DNA of 64,000 bases from Streptomyces platensis (GCF_008704855.1 NZ_CP023691.1:1488001-1552000); one strand, 5' to 3'; numbered from the stretch's first letter, positions 51,472 through 61,615 are shown. Translations and numbers: made by a program. Notes: generated from the sequence alone by a model not told the origin.

Positions 51472-51997
51472 TGGCCGCAGAGTGGACCCAGCCGTACCGG
51501 CAGCTGCCCACGCCCGCCGCGAGCATCGTCGCCGCCTCCACTGACGACATCATGGCCACAAACGCCACCGAGACCCGCCCGGCGCCCCCTGGTCGGACTC
51601 CAAACCGCAGGCATCTCCCTCTGGCCAGCCCGACGATCCAGACGAAACTGCCAGCTTCTCCCACACGTACATGTGCTGTCGGCTCTCCCCGTGACGGGCT
51701 CCCCGGTCCCCCCGTCCCACTGCCCGGAATCGGGCTCACGGAGCACGTTTCGACGGTCGTGTGGACCGAGCGATCGGGATATGTGCTGGCTGGTCGCTGA
51801 ATCTGAAGTCGGCCGCCCTGCACTGCCTCGGCCGGGGTGCATGACGGTGCTCGACGAGCCAGCTGGACGACGGCAGGCGCAGGAGTGCGCCATCATGCAT
51901 GAAGGTGGAGTAACGGCCAGCGTATGGCCGCCAACGGCGCCAAGGGTTCATCGACCATGGCGAGTGCGGTAGGCGACTTGAAGCGACGGACGAGGAA
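51472..51997. other. Gene-poor strip with a monooxygenase relic, between array 8 and the T7SS genes
   Basis: Contains at 51511-51575 a fragment translating to AASIVAASTDDIMATNATET, nearly identical to residues about 255-273 of the intact FAD monooxygenase gene (12942-13002). No other genes are recognised. A GAGGAA ribosome site for the next gene lies at its right end. Confidence 0.5.
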
Positions 51998-52276
51998 ATG
52001 GCGCGGGATTACGACAGTCAGCTGCTGGAGTCGGTGGCGGTACGCCGTCGCAGAATGCGGGATGCCCTGTTGTTCGGGGCGCAGCGGGGACGTCGCACGG
52101 CGGACGAGCGGCTGGGGAAGGTGTTCGCGGGGATCGCGATCACGGCTGTCCTGTGTGCGGGGTGCGTGGGGTGGTCGTTCCTTCAGCACACGCTGGCCAC
52201 GCAGAAGGCTGAGCAGGAGAAGCAGCAGCGTCAGATGCAGCAGTACGGGCAGCCGACAAGGTCGGCGGCCCCCTAG
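51998..52276 (+). CDS. Small single-helix membrane protein at the start of the T7SS cluster
   Basis: 92 residues (MARDYDSQLLESVAVRRRRM). A basic N-terminal segment is followed by one transmembrane helix (VFAGIAITAVLCAGCVGWSF) and a Gln/Lys-rich tail. The layout is as seen in small proteins next to eccD in Streptomyces Esx loci. Its function is unknown; the position suggests a membrane accessory of the secretion apparatus. Confidence 0.65.
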   Translation: MARDYDSQLLESVAVRRRRMRDALLFGAQRGRRTADERLGKVFAGIAITAVLCAGCVGWSFLQHTLATQKAEQEKQQRQMQQYGQPTRSAAP

Positions 52277-52434
52277 AAGCCCGTGGATCGGATTCGGACA
52301 GAGTTTGCGACATTCCCGGGGAATGCGCGAAGAGCTGACCGTGCAGAAGAGGTTTCCCTGACGCAGAGCCAGCGTGGAAGCATGTCCCGTTTGGCCGAAG
52401 AGTTCGTCAACCCCGCGATGGTAGGTTCCGGTAA

Positions 52435-53790
52435 GTGGTGAGCAGAGCAGCGAGTTCCCAGGCGCAACTGAGCCGAGTGACGTTGGTCGGTGAGCGACGC
52501 CGGGCCGATGTCGTCCTGCTCTCCGATACGCCGATAGGGCAACTGATCCCGGATGTCCTGCCGTTGCTGGGCGATCGGCCCGCATCGCGTCCGGTAGCTC
52601 GGCAGTTGATTACCGCCGACGGCTCTGTCCTGCCCTACGACAGCACGCTGGCGTCGGCCGGGGTAGCCGACGGCGCCGTGCTCCGGCTGGTGACGACGCA
52701 TTCTGCGCCGCCGGCTCCCGTTGTGCACGACGTCACCGATCAGGTCGCTGACGACCTCGATCTGCGGTCTTGGCGCTGGCGTCCCGCTGCGCGCCGGGCC
52801 AGTGCAGGGGTGGCAACGGTCGTCTTCGCCGTGATCGCCGCGCTGCTCGCCCGTCGTGAGTTCCCACTGGGCGCCCTGTTCGGTGCTCTGTCAGTGGTAT
52901 CGCCTGTGCTCCTGGCCGCCGGTGCGCTCGTCGCCAAGATCGGACGGGGAAACCGGGGACTGGCGACCGCCCTCCTACTCGCCGCCGGCGGGCTTGGTGT
53001 TCTCACGGGGTGGACGGCTGCCGATGCGTTCGGCTGGCCTGGCACCGCGCGGCTCGCTGCCGTGGCGGGTGCGCTGGTCGTGACGCTGGTGTTCCTTGGT
53101 TACTTCTCTCCGCTGGGCAAGGGTGGGCTCGTTGGTGCGGTGACCACTGCCGCGATCGCCGTTGCGTGGGAGGCGGTGGCCGCGGTTCAGGGTGATCCGG
53201 CCCGGCTCGGTGCCGTTATGGCTGTCTTCTCGTTGGTGGTGCTCGGTGTGCTGCCGCGGCTTGCGCTGACGGCATCGGGGCTCACCGCGCTCGACGACCG
53301 CCGCTCGGGCGGTGTCTCCGTCAGCCGTCACCAGGTAGGTACCGCGCTTGCAGCGACGCACCGAGGCCTTGCCCTCTCGACGATCGTCACTGCGGTTTCG
53401 GCAGTCTTCGCCGGATGGCTGCTCACACTGGCCGAGCGGCCGACCGTATGGAGCGTGGTGCTGGCGTCGCTCGTTGTCGTGGTGCTGGTGTCGAGGGCGC
53501 GAGCGTTCCCGCTGGTCGTGGAGGTTGTTGCGCTCTTGGCTGCTGCGTCGTGCCTGGTGGTGCGCCTGGTGACGTGGTGGATGGAGCATGCGGGGGGTGT
53601 CGGGCCGCTGTCTGTGCTGTGTGTGGCTGCGGTGCTGCCGTTGGTCGTTTTGGCGGTGCAGGTGCCCGAGCATGTGCAGGTGCGGCTGCGGCGCATGGGC
53701 GATCTGGTCGAGTCCGTTGGCATGGTGGGGCTCTTCCCGCTCGCCTTTGGTGTGTTCGGTGTGTATGGGCAGCTGCTCAACCAGTTCTGA
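52435..53790 (+). CDS. eccD: T7SS integral membrane channel component EccD
   Basis: 451 residues (GTG at 52435, or the adjacent GTG at 52438). The N-terminal about 90 residues form the ubiquitin-like cytoplasmic domain (LSRVTLVGERRRADVVLLSD; DSTLASAGVADGAVLRL). About eleven transmembrane helices follow. EccD is the multi-spanning core of the ESX membrane complex with EccB, EccC and EccE. The length is normal for the actinomycete version. No eccB lies beside it in this window. Confidence 0.88.
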   Translation: MVSRAASSQAQLSRVTLVGERRRADVVLLSDTPIGQLIPDVLPLLGDRPASRPVARQLITADGSVLPYDSTLASAGVADGAVLRLVTTHSAPPAPVVHDVTDQVADDLDLRSWRWRPAARRASAGVATVVFAVIAALLARREFPLGALFGALSVVSPVLLAAGALVAKIGRGNRGLATALLLAAGGLGVLTGWTAADAFGWPGTARLAAVAGALVVTLVFLGYFSPLGKGGLVGAVTTAAIAVAWEAVAAVQGDPARLGAVMAVFSLVVLGVLPRLALTASGLTALDDRRSGGVSVSRHQVGTALAATHRGLALSTIVTAVSAVFAGWLLTLAERPTVWSVVLASLVVVVLVSRARAFPLVVEVVALLAAASCLVVRLVTWWMEHAGGVGPLSVLCVAAVLPLVVLAVQVPEHVQVRLRRMGDLVESVGMVGLFPLAFGVFGVYGQLLNQF

Positions 53791-53849
53791 CAGTTCTGAG
53801 TCGATGTGCTGGCGCTGCGGGCGGGCAGCAGAGTGGGGGGTGAACAGGC

Positions 53850-55076
53850 GTGCCGAGCGGAGACGGCTGGCAGGGTGATGTGCTGCGCGACCTGAGGGGC
53901 GGCGCCGAGCAGGGTGCACAAGGCCCCGGCGGACAGGCGTACCGCGCTTCCGCGCCGGGCCGCGCACTGCCGGCACAGGGCACCCAAGCGCCGGACGCCG
54001 CCCCTGGCGGTGGTGCGCCACGGCAGGCCGGCCCGTACGAGGGGCAGGAGCAGCAGGCGGGTCTCCCGGGCGGCTGGCCGCAGCAGGCCGGGTACCAGGA
54101 GCAGCAGGCCCCAACCGCGTACGCCCCGGGCCCCCAGCCCCAGAGCGGTCCCGACTCGCAGGCCGTAGTGGTGGACGAGGGTGGCCTGGCCGACGCGCTG
54201 CGCAGCAAGCCCCGGCACGGCGAGTCCTATGCGGCGCGTGCGGTACGTGCCCTGCGCCGTACGCTCTCGTCGTCAGCCGCGCGCGAGGTCGCCGAGATCA
54301 CCCGCACCGCTGCGGTGCTGCAGCAGCCCGTGACGACCGGTCGGCAGATTGCCGTCACCTCGATCCGGGGTGGATCCGGCAAGTCGACCGTCGCCGCGCT
54401 GCTCGGCACCACGTACGCGCACTACCGGCAGGACCCAGTGCTCTTCCTGGAGGCCGATCCGGCACTCGGCTCGCTGCCGCAGCGGCTCGGGGCCGACGCA
54501 CTGCGCTGGACGACCAGTGATATCGCGGACATCGTCAAGCCGGACATGTCCCTGCTCGACGTCACCGGATATCTCGTCCAACTGCCCAACAACGCCTGGT
54601 TGCTGCCTGCGAGTCAGGGCCAGATCGGTGTGATGCTGGACAGCCGGGCGTACGAGCGGGCCGTGGTGGCGCTGCGTCGCTACTTCGGGGTGATGGTCAT
54701 CGACGGTGAGACGTTGCCCGCCGAAGTCGGCCGGGTCGCGCTCGGTGCCGCGCATGGCCGGGTTCTGACCACGCCTGCCACGCCGGAGGGCATCCGCAGT
54801 ACGTATGCGGTGCTGAAGTGGATGCAGGGGCTGCCGCGGCATGTGATGGCCGGCACGGTTGTCGTGCTCACCGAATTGGTACCCCATTCAGGGCTCGACC
54901 TGGACGAGGCCATCCAGACGCTCAGGTCCACCGGGGTGAGTGTTCAGGTTCTGCCATATGACCGGCATTTGGCAGCCGGGGGCCGGATCCATACCGAACT
55001 GCTGGCTCACCCGACCAGGCAAGCCGCCGCCCGTCTTGCCGCTGACGTCTTCCAGCTCTCCCAGCAGCGTCACTGA
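53850..55076 (+). CDS. MinD/ParA-like ATPase of the T7SS locus
   Basis: 408 residues from a GTG at 53850. A Gln/Gly/Pro-rich disordered N-terminus (about 100 residues) precedes a SIMIBI P-loop ATPase with deviant Walker A SIRGGSGKSTVAALLG (near residue 170) and a Walker B-like VMVIDGETLP. Proteins of this layout (EspI-like) accompany ESX systems and may link energy state or cell position to secretion. Lies between eccD and eccC on the same strand with short gaps, consistent with one operon. Confidence 0.8.
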   Translation: MPSGDGWQGDVLRDLRGGAEQGAQGPGGQAYRASAPGRALPAQGTQAPDAAPGGGAPRQAGPYEGQEQQAGLPGGWPQQAGYQEQQAPTAYAPGPQPQSGPDSQAVVVDEGGLADALRSKPRHGESYAARAVRALRRTLSSSAAREVAEITRTAAVLQQPVTTGRQIAVTSIRGGSGKSTVAALLGTTYAHYRQDPVLFLEADPALGSLPQRLGADALRWTTSDIADIVKPDMSLLDVTGYLVQLPNNAWLLPASQGQIGVMLDSRAYERAVVALRRYFGVMVIDGETLPAEVGRVALGAAHGRVLTTPATPEGIRSTYAVLKWMQGLPRHVMAGTVVVLTELVPHSGLDLDEAIQTLRSTGVSVQVLPYDRHLAAGGRIHTELLAHPTRQAAARLAADVFQLSQQRH

Positions 55077-55113
55077 CCCAGATGCCAAGCCCGATCGCGA
55101 ATGACGGACGAGG

Positions 55114-58100
55114 ATGAGTACCCGACTGATACACCGCCCGGCCAGGGCCACCCGGCCACCGGCCGCGTCCGAGGCGCGCATCATCGAGGCCCCGCCCAAC
55201 CTCCCCGAGGGGAAGGCGGGCAATATCGCGATGTCGCTGCTGCCGGTCGCCGGCGTCATGTCGTCGGTGGTGATGATGACGGTGGTGCGCAACAGCCAGT
55301 TCGCCGGGCTGGGTGCGATCATTCTCGTCGTCACCGTCATCGGGTCTGTCGCGCTGGTCTTCTCGCAGCGTGGCAAGGCTCAGCGCACTCGGCGCACTCA
55401 GCGCGAGGCGTATCTGGCCTATCTGGAGGATCTGCGCGAGGAGCTGGTCGGCGAGGAGCGTGAACGGCGCGAGCGGGCCGATGTCCTCAACCCGGCCCCG
55501 GCCGCCCTCTACGACATCGTGCGCGATCCGGCTCGCCTGTGGGAGCGCCGTCGCGCCGACGGCGACTTTCTGCGCGTGCGTGTCGGTACCGGTGAAATGC
55601 CCGTGCGCGATCTGCAGATCGCGCAGCAGGGTTCGTCGGTCCTCACCCCGCCCGACCGCTTCATGCTCAATGAGGCGTCGGCGCTGATGGCCCGCTTCCG
55701 CACCGGCACCGAGCTGCCGCTGACAGTCCCGCTCGACCGTGTAGGCAACGTCAGCGTCATCGGCCCCCGCGAAGACTGCCTGCGCGTCGCGCGCGCCCTC
55801 CTCGTGCAAGCCGCTGCCTTGCATGCTCCCGACGATGTGGCAATGGCGATCGCGGTGCCCGGGGACCGGCTCGCCGACTGGGAGTGGGCCAAGTGGATGC
55901 CGCATCTGCTCGACTCCGAGCAGTTCGACGGCCCCGTAGCCGCTCGCCGTATCGCACCCTCCGCACCCCAGCTCGCCCGGCAGCTCGGCCCAGAACTGCG
56001 CCGTCGCGCCTCCTATGCAGCAGAGGTGCGCCGCGGCCTGTCCGACAAGGACGCCCTGTCCATGACGTCCCGGCTGCTGGTCGTCGCCGACGGGCATGGT
56101 GAGGACGCCGTCGACCTGCCACGTCCCGACGAGGCCGTCGGCCTGCGCGAGATGGGCGTCACCGTCCTGCACCTGCTGGAACAGCGGGTCCAGGAGCCGG
56201 GGCAGGTCGGCGTGCGGATCACTGTCGACGGCGATCAGGTGCTCATCGAGGATTTGCGCGCGCAGGAGCCGGTCCTCGCCCACGGCTCTGTGGACGAGGC
56301 CGGCATCCCGTTCGCCGAGGGGCTGGCCCGGATGCTGGCGCCACTGCGGCTGTCCGCCGAGTCGCTCACCGACGCCCCCCTGACCGGGCCGGTGGACTTC
56401 GCCGAGCTGCTCGGCGTTGACGACGTGGCGCAGCTCGACCTCGCGCGCCTGTGGGCGCCGCGCGGCGAACGTGCCTTCCTGCGTGTACCGATCGGCATCA
56501 ACGATGCACATGAGCCGGTGCTGTTGGACCTGAAGGAGTCTTCCGAGCTCGGCATGGGCCCGCACGGTCTGTGCGTCGGTGCCACTGGCTCGGGGAAGTC
56601 GGAACTCCTGCGCACCATTGTCCTCGCCCTGGTAGCCACGCACCCGCCTGAGGACCTCGCCCTGGTCCTCGTCGACTACAAGGGCGGGGCGACCTTCGCG
56701 CCGTTCGCCGACCTGCCGCATGTCGCCGGTGTCATCACCAATCTGGAGAACCAGGCCGGCCTCGTCGAACGCGTCCACGCCTCGCTCGCCGGTGAGGTCA
56801 AGCGCCGTCAGCGGGTCCTCAAGGACGCGGGCAATGTCGCCGACATCGGTGACTACGCCGCGCTGCGCGCCAGCGGACGGTCGGATCTGGAGGCGCTGCC
56901 GCACCTGTTCGTCGTCATTGACGAGTTCGGTGAACTGCTCACCGCGAAGCCGGACTTCATCGACCTGTTTCTGTCCATCGGCCGTATCGGCCGCTCGATC
57001 GGGGTGCACTTGCTGCTGTCCAGTCAGCGCATCGAGGGTGGCCATCTCAAGGGTCTGGACACCTACCTCTCGTACCGGCTCGGCCTGCGCACTTTCTCCG
57101 CCGACGAATCCCGTACGGTTCTGGACACCGCAGACGCCTTCCACCTGCCGCCGCTCCCCGGATTCGGCTACCTCAAGGTTGACACCAGCCACTACGACCG
57201 CTTCAAGGCCAGCTATGTTTCGGGCGCCTACCGCGGCCCCGTGCAGCGCGCGGACGAAGAGGACACCGGGCCCCTCGCCCTCCCCTACGACACCTTCAAC
57301 ACCCTTGCCACTGAGGAGGATGCGGACGCGCCGGAGCCTGCGGTGCGGCGCCGCGAGATGGGGCCGACCGAGCTGGGCGTCATGGTCGAGCAGCTGGCCA
57401 ACGCCACTGGTTCGGTGCGCCGCATCTGGCTGCCCCCGCTGCCCGACGCGATCGCCCTGGACGCGGTCGCCGGCCCCCTGAACGTCGGTGCGCGCGGTAC
57501 GCAGCTCATGGGGCGCCGCGGCCCACTGGAGGTTCCGCTCGGTCTGCTCGACGATCCGGCCAGGCAGTGGCAGGGTCAGTGGTACCTGGACCTGACGGTG
57601 GCGGGCGGCCACGCCGCCGTCATCGGCGGCCCGCAGTCGGGCAAGACCACGCTCCTGCGCACCCTCGTCCTCTCCCTCGCGCTGACTCACACCCCGCAGG
57701 AGGTCGGCGTCTACTGCCTCGACCTGGTCGGCGGCGGTCTGGCGGCCCTGTCGGGCCTGCCGCACGTCGGGGGTGTCGCGGGTCGCCTCGACCGTGAGCG
57801 GGTGGCGCGCACCGTCGACGAGGTACGCAACATGCTCGCGGCCCGGGAGGACCTCTTCCGCGAGCATGCCATCGACTCCGTCGATCAGCTGCGTACCCTG
57901 CACGCGGCAGGCCGGCTGCCGCAGCTGGCCTCTGCCGAGATCGTGCTCGTCATCGACGGCTTCGGCGCGCTGCGCGACGACTTCGAAGAGCTGGACGACG
58001 CCGTCGCCGACATCCTTCAACGCGGCGGCGGTTACGGCATCCACGTCGTGGCGGGCATGCTCCGCTGGAACGACGTCCGCATCGCCGTCCAGTCGAACTT

Positions 58101-59088
58101 CGGCACCCGCGTCGAGCTGCGGCTGAACGACCCCAGCGAGTCCAGCATCGACAGCAAGCTGGCAGTGACCCTCTCCCCCGACGAGCCCGGCCGCGTCCTG
58201 ACCGCCGGCAAGCTCTTCGCACATGTCGCACTTCCCCGTACGGACTCGCTCGCCGATACCGCGGACCTGGGATCGGTTCTGGAGCGCACGGCCCGGTCGA
58301 TCCGCGCCACCTGGAGCGGCGAGGTCGCACAGCCGGTGCGGGTGCTGCCGCACCGGCTGGAGCCCCACGTCCTGCCGGGCCCGGTCGCCGAACCCCAGCG
58401 GGTGCCCATCGGCCTGGGCCAGACAGCACTCGAACCCGTACTGCTCGACCTGTTCCAGCACGACCAACACCTGCTGATCATGGGCGACAGCGAGTGCGGC
58501 AAGACGAACCTCCTGAAGACAATCGCCGCCGGTCTCATCGAGCGCTACAGCGAGGACGAGCTGGTCTTCGCCGTCATGGACCCCCGGCGCGGCCTGCGTG
58601 GCGCGATCCCCGAGGAGTTCAACGGCGGCTACGCGTACAACGCCAAGCTGTGCGCGGGCCTCGCCACAGCGGTCTGCACCGAGTTGAGCAAGCGGCTACC
58701 CGATGACGGCGCAGGCCTTGAGGAACTGGAACCGGGTAGCTGGGGCGGCGGTCCGCGGATCGTGGTCCTCATCGACGACTACGACGTGCTCACCACCGCC
58801 GGCCAGGAACCGCTGGCTCCGTTCCTGCCGTACATCCCGTCCGCGGTGGACATCGGTCTCCACTTCGTCCTCACCCGCCGGGTCGCCGGCGCCTCCCGGG
58901 GCATCTACGAGCCTCTGGTGCAGGGCTTGCGCGAGTCGGGATCCTCCGCGCTCCTCATGGCCGGCGACCGCGGTGAAGGCCAGCTGTTTCCCGGCGTCTA
59001 CGCCTCCTGGCAGCCGCCGGGCCGCGGTGTCCTCATCCGCAGGGGCCAGAGCAACCGCCTGATCCAGACCGTGTACTCCCCCGCGTGA
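55114..59088 (+). CDS. eccC: T7SS FtsK/SpoIIIE-type motor ATPase EccC (fused EccCa-EccCb)
   Basis: 1324 residues. Two transmembrane helices lie near residues 40-85 (LLPVAGVMSSVVMMTVV; LGAIILVVTVIGSVALVF). Three FtsK-like ATPase domains follow, with Walker A at GATGSGKSELL (about 488), GGPQSGKTTLL (about 838) and GDSECGKTNLL (about 1124). The Walker B-like VVIDEFGELL in the first domain is canonical; the later two are less so. EccC binds Esx substrates and powers translocation. The single long protein replaces the split Ca/Cb genes of some mycobacterial systems. Confidence 0.93.
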   Translation: MSTRLIHRPARATRPPAASEARIIEAPPNLPEGKAGNIAMSLLPVAGVMSSVVMMTVVRNSQFAGLGAIILVVTVIGSVALVFSQRGKAQRTRRTQREAYLAYLEDLREELVGEERERRERADVLNPAPAALYDIVRDPARLWERRRADGDFLRVRVGTGEMPVRDLQIAQQGSSVLTPPDRFMLNEASALMARFRTGTELPLTVPLDRVGNVSVIGPREDCLRVARALLVQAAALHAPDDVAMAIAVPGDRLADWEWAKWMPHLLDSEQFDGPVAARRIAPSAPQLARQLGPELRRRASYAAEVRRGLSDKDALSMTSRLLVVADGHGEDAVDLPRPDEAVGLREMGVTVLHLLEQRVQEPGQVGVRITVDGDQVLIEDLRAQEPVLAHGSVDEAGIPFAEGLARMLAPLRLSAESLTDAPLTGPVDFAELLGVDDVAQLDLARLWAPRGERAFLRVPIGINDAHEPVLLDLKESSELGMGPHGLCVGATGSGKSELLRTIVLALVATHPPEDLALVLVDYKGGATFAPFADLPHVAGVITNLENQAGLVERVHASLAGEVKRRQRVLKDAGNVADIGDYAALRASGRSDLEALPHLFVVIDEFGELLTAKPDFIDLFLSIGRIGRSIGVHLLLSSQRIEGGHLKGLDTYLSYRLGLRTFSADESRTVLDTADAFHLPPLPGFGYLKVDTSHYDRFKASYVSGAYRGPVQRADEEDTGPLALPYDTFNTLATEEDADAPEPAVRRREMGPTELGVMVEQLANATGSVRRIWLPPLPDAIALDAVAGPLNVGARGTQLMGRRGPLEVPLGLLDDPARQWQGQWYLDLTVAGGHAAVIGGPQSGKTTLLRTLVLSLALTHTPQEVGVYCLDLVGGGLAALSGLPHVGGVAGRLDRERVARTVDEVRNMLAAREDLFREHAIDSVDQLRTLHAAGRLPQLASAEIVLVIDGFGALRDDFEELDDAVADILQRGGGYGIHVVAGMLRWNDVRIAVQSNFGTRVELRLNDPSESSIDSKLAVTLSPDEPGRVLTAGKLFAHVALPRTDSLADTADLGSVLERTARSIRATWSGEVAQPVRVLPHRLEPHVLPGPVAEPQRVPIGLGQTALEPVLLDLFQHDQHLLIMGDSECGKTNLLKTIAAGLIERYSEDELVFAVMDPRRGLRGAIPEEFNGGYAYNAKLCAGLATAVCTELSKRLPDDGAGLEELEPGSWGGGPRIVVLIDDYDVLTTAGQEPLAPFLPYIPSAVDIGLHFVLTRRVAGASRGIYEPLVQGLRESGSSALLMAGDRGEGQLFPGVYASWQPPGRGVLIRRGQSNRLIQTVYSPA

Positions 59089-59173
59089 CATACAGGAGAG
59101 CTCTCCCGCCCACGCGGACCACGAGACGTACGGCATCCATGCCCCGAACAACGAAGGACCGGACGAGAACAAC

Positions 59174-60592
59174 ATGACCAAGGACGTCATCGCCCTCACC
59201 CAGCGCATGCCCGACCCGTCGGCGATGCTCGCGGGACTGCTCTCCGGAGGCCCCGACAAGCTGGTGGACACGGCGGGCGAAGGCGCGGTCGTACGGCTCT
59301 GCGACGCCGAGGGGCGCCCCCTCGTCTCCGTGGAAGCACCGCTGCTCGTGCAGGTCGCGGGCGAGGCCGAGCGGCTGCTCGGAGCCACCCCGCCGCCGCT
59401 TCCGTACTGGTGGACAGAGGCCCGCGCCACCACCGGTGTGGAAGAAGCCGAGCGGCTCGCGGGCACCTTCGCGGCCCGGCTGGCCGCTTTGGCCGACGGC
59501 TCGGCCTGGCCGCCTGAAGCCGCGCAGTCCCTGGCCGTGGTGGAAACCGACGGTATGAGCGTTGCGCCCACACCCGCCGCCGCACAGCCCGCGGTCGACG
59601 TCCTCACCGACAAGGTCGCCGTCGTCATCCAGGACCGCCCGGTTATCGCCATGACCGCCTGGCTCCAGGACGCTGTCCAGACCGCCGCCGGTGACGGACT
59701 GGGCCTCCAGATCGTCACCCCAGCAGGAACCACGCTCTCCCCGGCCGTACGCGCCAGCCTGAGCAACTGGCCGTCCCGCTGGGTCGTGCGCGACGAGCGG
59801 GACGGCTACTACGACGGACAGTCCGGAGCCGTCCTGCGCTGGCAGGACGGCATGTTCCAACCGGTGGCGGCAGCCGACGCGACCGCCGATGACCCCCGCA
59901 CCCCGGTAGCTGCCTCGTACCAGGAGGTCACGGACACCGGTGAGCAGCAGCTGGCCGTCACCTTCCGCACGGTCCACCCCGCGGACGAACGTCTGGTCCT
60001 CGGCGGTGCGCTGGAGTCGATATGGCGCGAACTCACCGGTGAGCCCCCGGCGGGGTGGGGAACCGCGGAGCCCGCCAACCTCCCCTGGTCGCCGCGCCAG
60101 ATGACCGACCTCGCCTACGAGCGGGCGCCCGAGCCGACCTGGTTCGTGGTGGTCGGCAGCCCTGACCGGCCGGGCCTGGCCACGGTGCGCGTCAGCCGTA
60201 CGAAGGCGGGCGTGGAGGAGTACGTCACGCTGATGTTCGGCTACGGCCCCGACGAGGAGCCGCCGGTGGACTCCCTTCCGAGGGCCGCGGAGGTGCTCGC
60301 CACCCGCCACCGCCTCCTGTCGATGCTCGTCCAGATCCGCAAGGCCCGCCGGGACTTGGCGGTGCCGCCCCGCTTCGAGGGGCCCGGTGTCCCGCTGGCC
60401 TTTGTGCTCGGCGCGGAGGAGGTGCGCCAGATGCCCGGCGACCGTGCCCGGAAGACGCCACTGGCCCAGCCGCCTGTCCCCCTCGGTCCGAAGACCCGCC
60501 CTGCGATGTACTACCCACTGCCTGGGGACCCGTTGGATCTGTCGGGCTGGCAGGACTTCGAACGCCTGATGCGGCATCTGAAAGGCGAGTGA
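59174..60592 (+). CDS. T7SS-associated DUF6177-like protein
   Basis: 472 residues (MTKDVIALTQRMPDPSAMLA). No membrane helix. N-terminal RPLVSVEAPLLVQVAGEAER, a central WPSRWVVRDERDGYYDGQSG and a C-terminal TWFVVVGSPDRPGLATVRVS match my memory of DUF6177, a family found just behind eccC in Streptomyces T7SS loci. Possibly a cytosolic chaperone or substrate-handling factor occupying the position of EspG in mycobacteria; that role is inference. Confidence 0.65.
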   Translation: MTKDVIALTQRMPDPSAMLAGLLSGGPDKLVDTAGEGAVVRLCDAEGRPLVSVEAPLLVQVAGEAERLLGATPPPLPYWWTEARATTGVEEAERLAGTFAARLAALADGSAWPPEAAQSLAVVETDGMSVAPTPAAAQPAVDVLTDKVAVVIQDRPVIAMTAWLQDAVQTAAGDGLGLQIVTPAGTTLSPAVRASLSNWPSRWVVRDERDGYYDGQSGAVLRWQDGMFQPVAAADATADDPRTPVAASYQEVTDTGEQQLAVTFRTVHPADERLVLGGALESIWRELTGEPPAGWGTAEPANLPWSPRQMTDLAYERAPEPTWFVVVGSPDRPGLATVRVSRTKAGVEEYVTLMFGYGPDEEPPVDSLPRAAEVLATRHRLLSMLVQIRKARRDLAVPPRFEGPGVPLAFVLGAEEVRQMPGDRARKTPLAQPPVPLGPKTRPAMYYPLPGDPLDLSGWQDFERLMRHLKGE

Positions 60593-60794
60593 GGGCACCT
60601 GGCACAGGGGGGAACGTGCGCGTGGACCTCCCTGCCAAGCACCTCGCGGGCATTGGCAAGTGGGTGGGCTCCTGGCTGTTTTGAGCCGTTGTCAGACCTT
60701 GGGCATAGCATCGGGATTGCGGATTGCACCAATGACTTCGCAATTGATAGGCATGACCGTACAAACGATCGTCAAGTCTGGCGGGGGGAGCCTG
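60593..60794. promoter_or_regulatory. Probable promoter region of the esx gene pair
   Basis: About 200 bp, AT-richer than its surroundings (for example TTCGCAATTGATAGGCATGA). Esx genes are often expressed more strongly than the apparatus genes, so a separate promoter here is likely. No defined operator is seen. Confidence 0.4.
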
Positions 60795-61127
60795 ATGAAG
60801 TTCGACATGGGGGCGCAGACGCTCTCGACCCTGAGGTCGAAGTCGCAGGGGTCGAGCACGGAACTGGGAACGTTGATCCACCAACTCGTGCAAGCAGCAC
60901 AGCCGTTGGAGGGCAAGTTCAACGGGTCGGGCAAGGTGGCGTTCGACTCGTTCAAGTCGCGCGCGGACGAGATCACGGCATCGTTGAACAGTGCGCTGGC
61001 CGCGATTGTGGGCGGACAGTCGGGCATGGAGACGGCGTTCGGCTCGGGCGACCAGGAGCAGGCCGACAATGCCCGGTCGCAGATGTCGGCGGCGAACTTC
61101 GACGCGGCCCGCTTCTCGGGCCGCTGA
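60795..61127 (+). CDS. Esx/WXG100-like small secreted protein (EsxB-like)
   Basis: 110 residues from the ATG at 60795 behind GGGGGGAG. All-helical hairpin pattern: LSTLRSKSQGSSTELGTLIH, then a turn around FNGSGKVAFDSF in the place of WxG, then a second helix (RADEITASLNSALAAIV). Directly followed by another Esx-like gene, as in EsxB-EsxA heterodimers exported by EccC. The canonical Trp-x-Gly is missing; a GSG turn takes its place. Confidence 0.75.
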   Translation: MKFDMGAQTLSTLRSKSQGSSTELGTLIHQLVQAAQPLEGKFNGSGKVAFDSFKSRADEITASLNSALAAIVGGQSGMETAFGSGDQEQADNARSQMSAANFDAARFSGR

Positions 61128-61173
61128 CGGCCTTCTTGCGGCTCAAGTACTCAGATCTTCAGGGGGAGTGATT

Positions 61174-61488
61174 GTGGTGGCTGCTGGCATGGACCGTCGT
61201 TCGTACGACTCGGGTGCGTCGGCGGAGGCGCAGGGGAACATCCAGGCGGTGATCGCGCGCCTGGAGCAGGTGATCGCGGCGCGTGATGCGCAGGTGAAGG
61301 CGGCGATGTCGGATTTCGCCGCGGATGGTGTCGCGGAGGAGTACCACGGCAAGGAAATGCGCTGGAACAGTGCCTCGCAGGAGGTCAGGAGCATCATCCA
61401 GCTGCTGAAGACGACGCTGGAGAAGAACGACGGGACCGCGCACCAGACGCTCGCACGCGCGAAGGCCGCGGTCGACAACATCGGCTGA
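61174..61488 (+). CDS. Esx/WXG100-like small secreted protein (EsxA-like)
   Basis: 104 residues from the GTG at 61174, seven bases after AGGGGG; GTG at 61177 and ATG at 61189 are alternatives. Helical hairpin: EAQGNIQAVIARLEQVIAAR, turn near VAEEYHGKEMRWN, and helix VRSIIQLLKTTLEKND. The WxG turn is replaced by YHG. Probably dimerises with the product of 60795-61127 and is secreted with it. Confidence 0.75.
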   Translation: MVAAGMDRRSYDSGASAEAQGNIQAVIARLEQVIAARDAQVKAAMSDFAADGVAEEYHGKEMRWNSASQEVRSIIQLLKTTLEKNDGTAHQTLARAKAAVDNIG

Positions 61489-61615
61489 GCTGGCGCCTCA
61501 GCGCATCGACAGATAAGGCAATCCTTCGGAGTGCGCGGACGGGTTGCCGGCCACGGGGGCGTCGCCGCGCGGGTCGCGGCGGCGGTGCAAGAAGTGTGTA
61601 CGCAGGGGGGCGTTC

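Noticed and set aside
54922..58470. 1182-codon minus-strand frame opposite eccC
   Set aside because: Antisense shadow of eccC caused by GC-rich codon bias; no domain is recognisable and eccC has all motifs in the plus frame.
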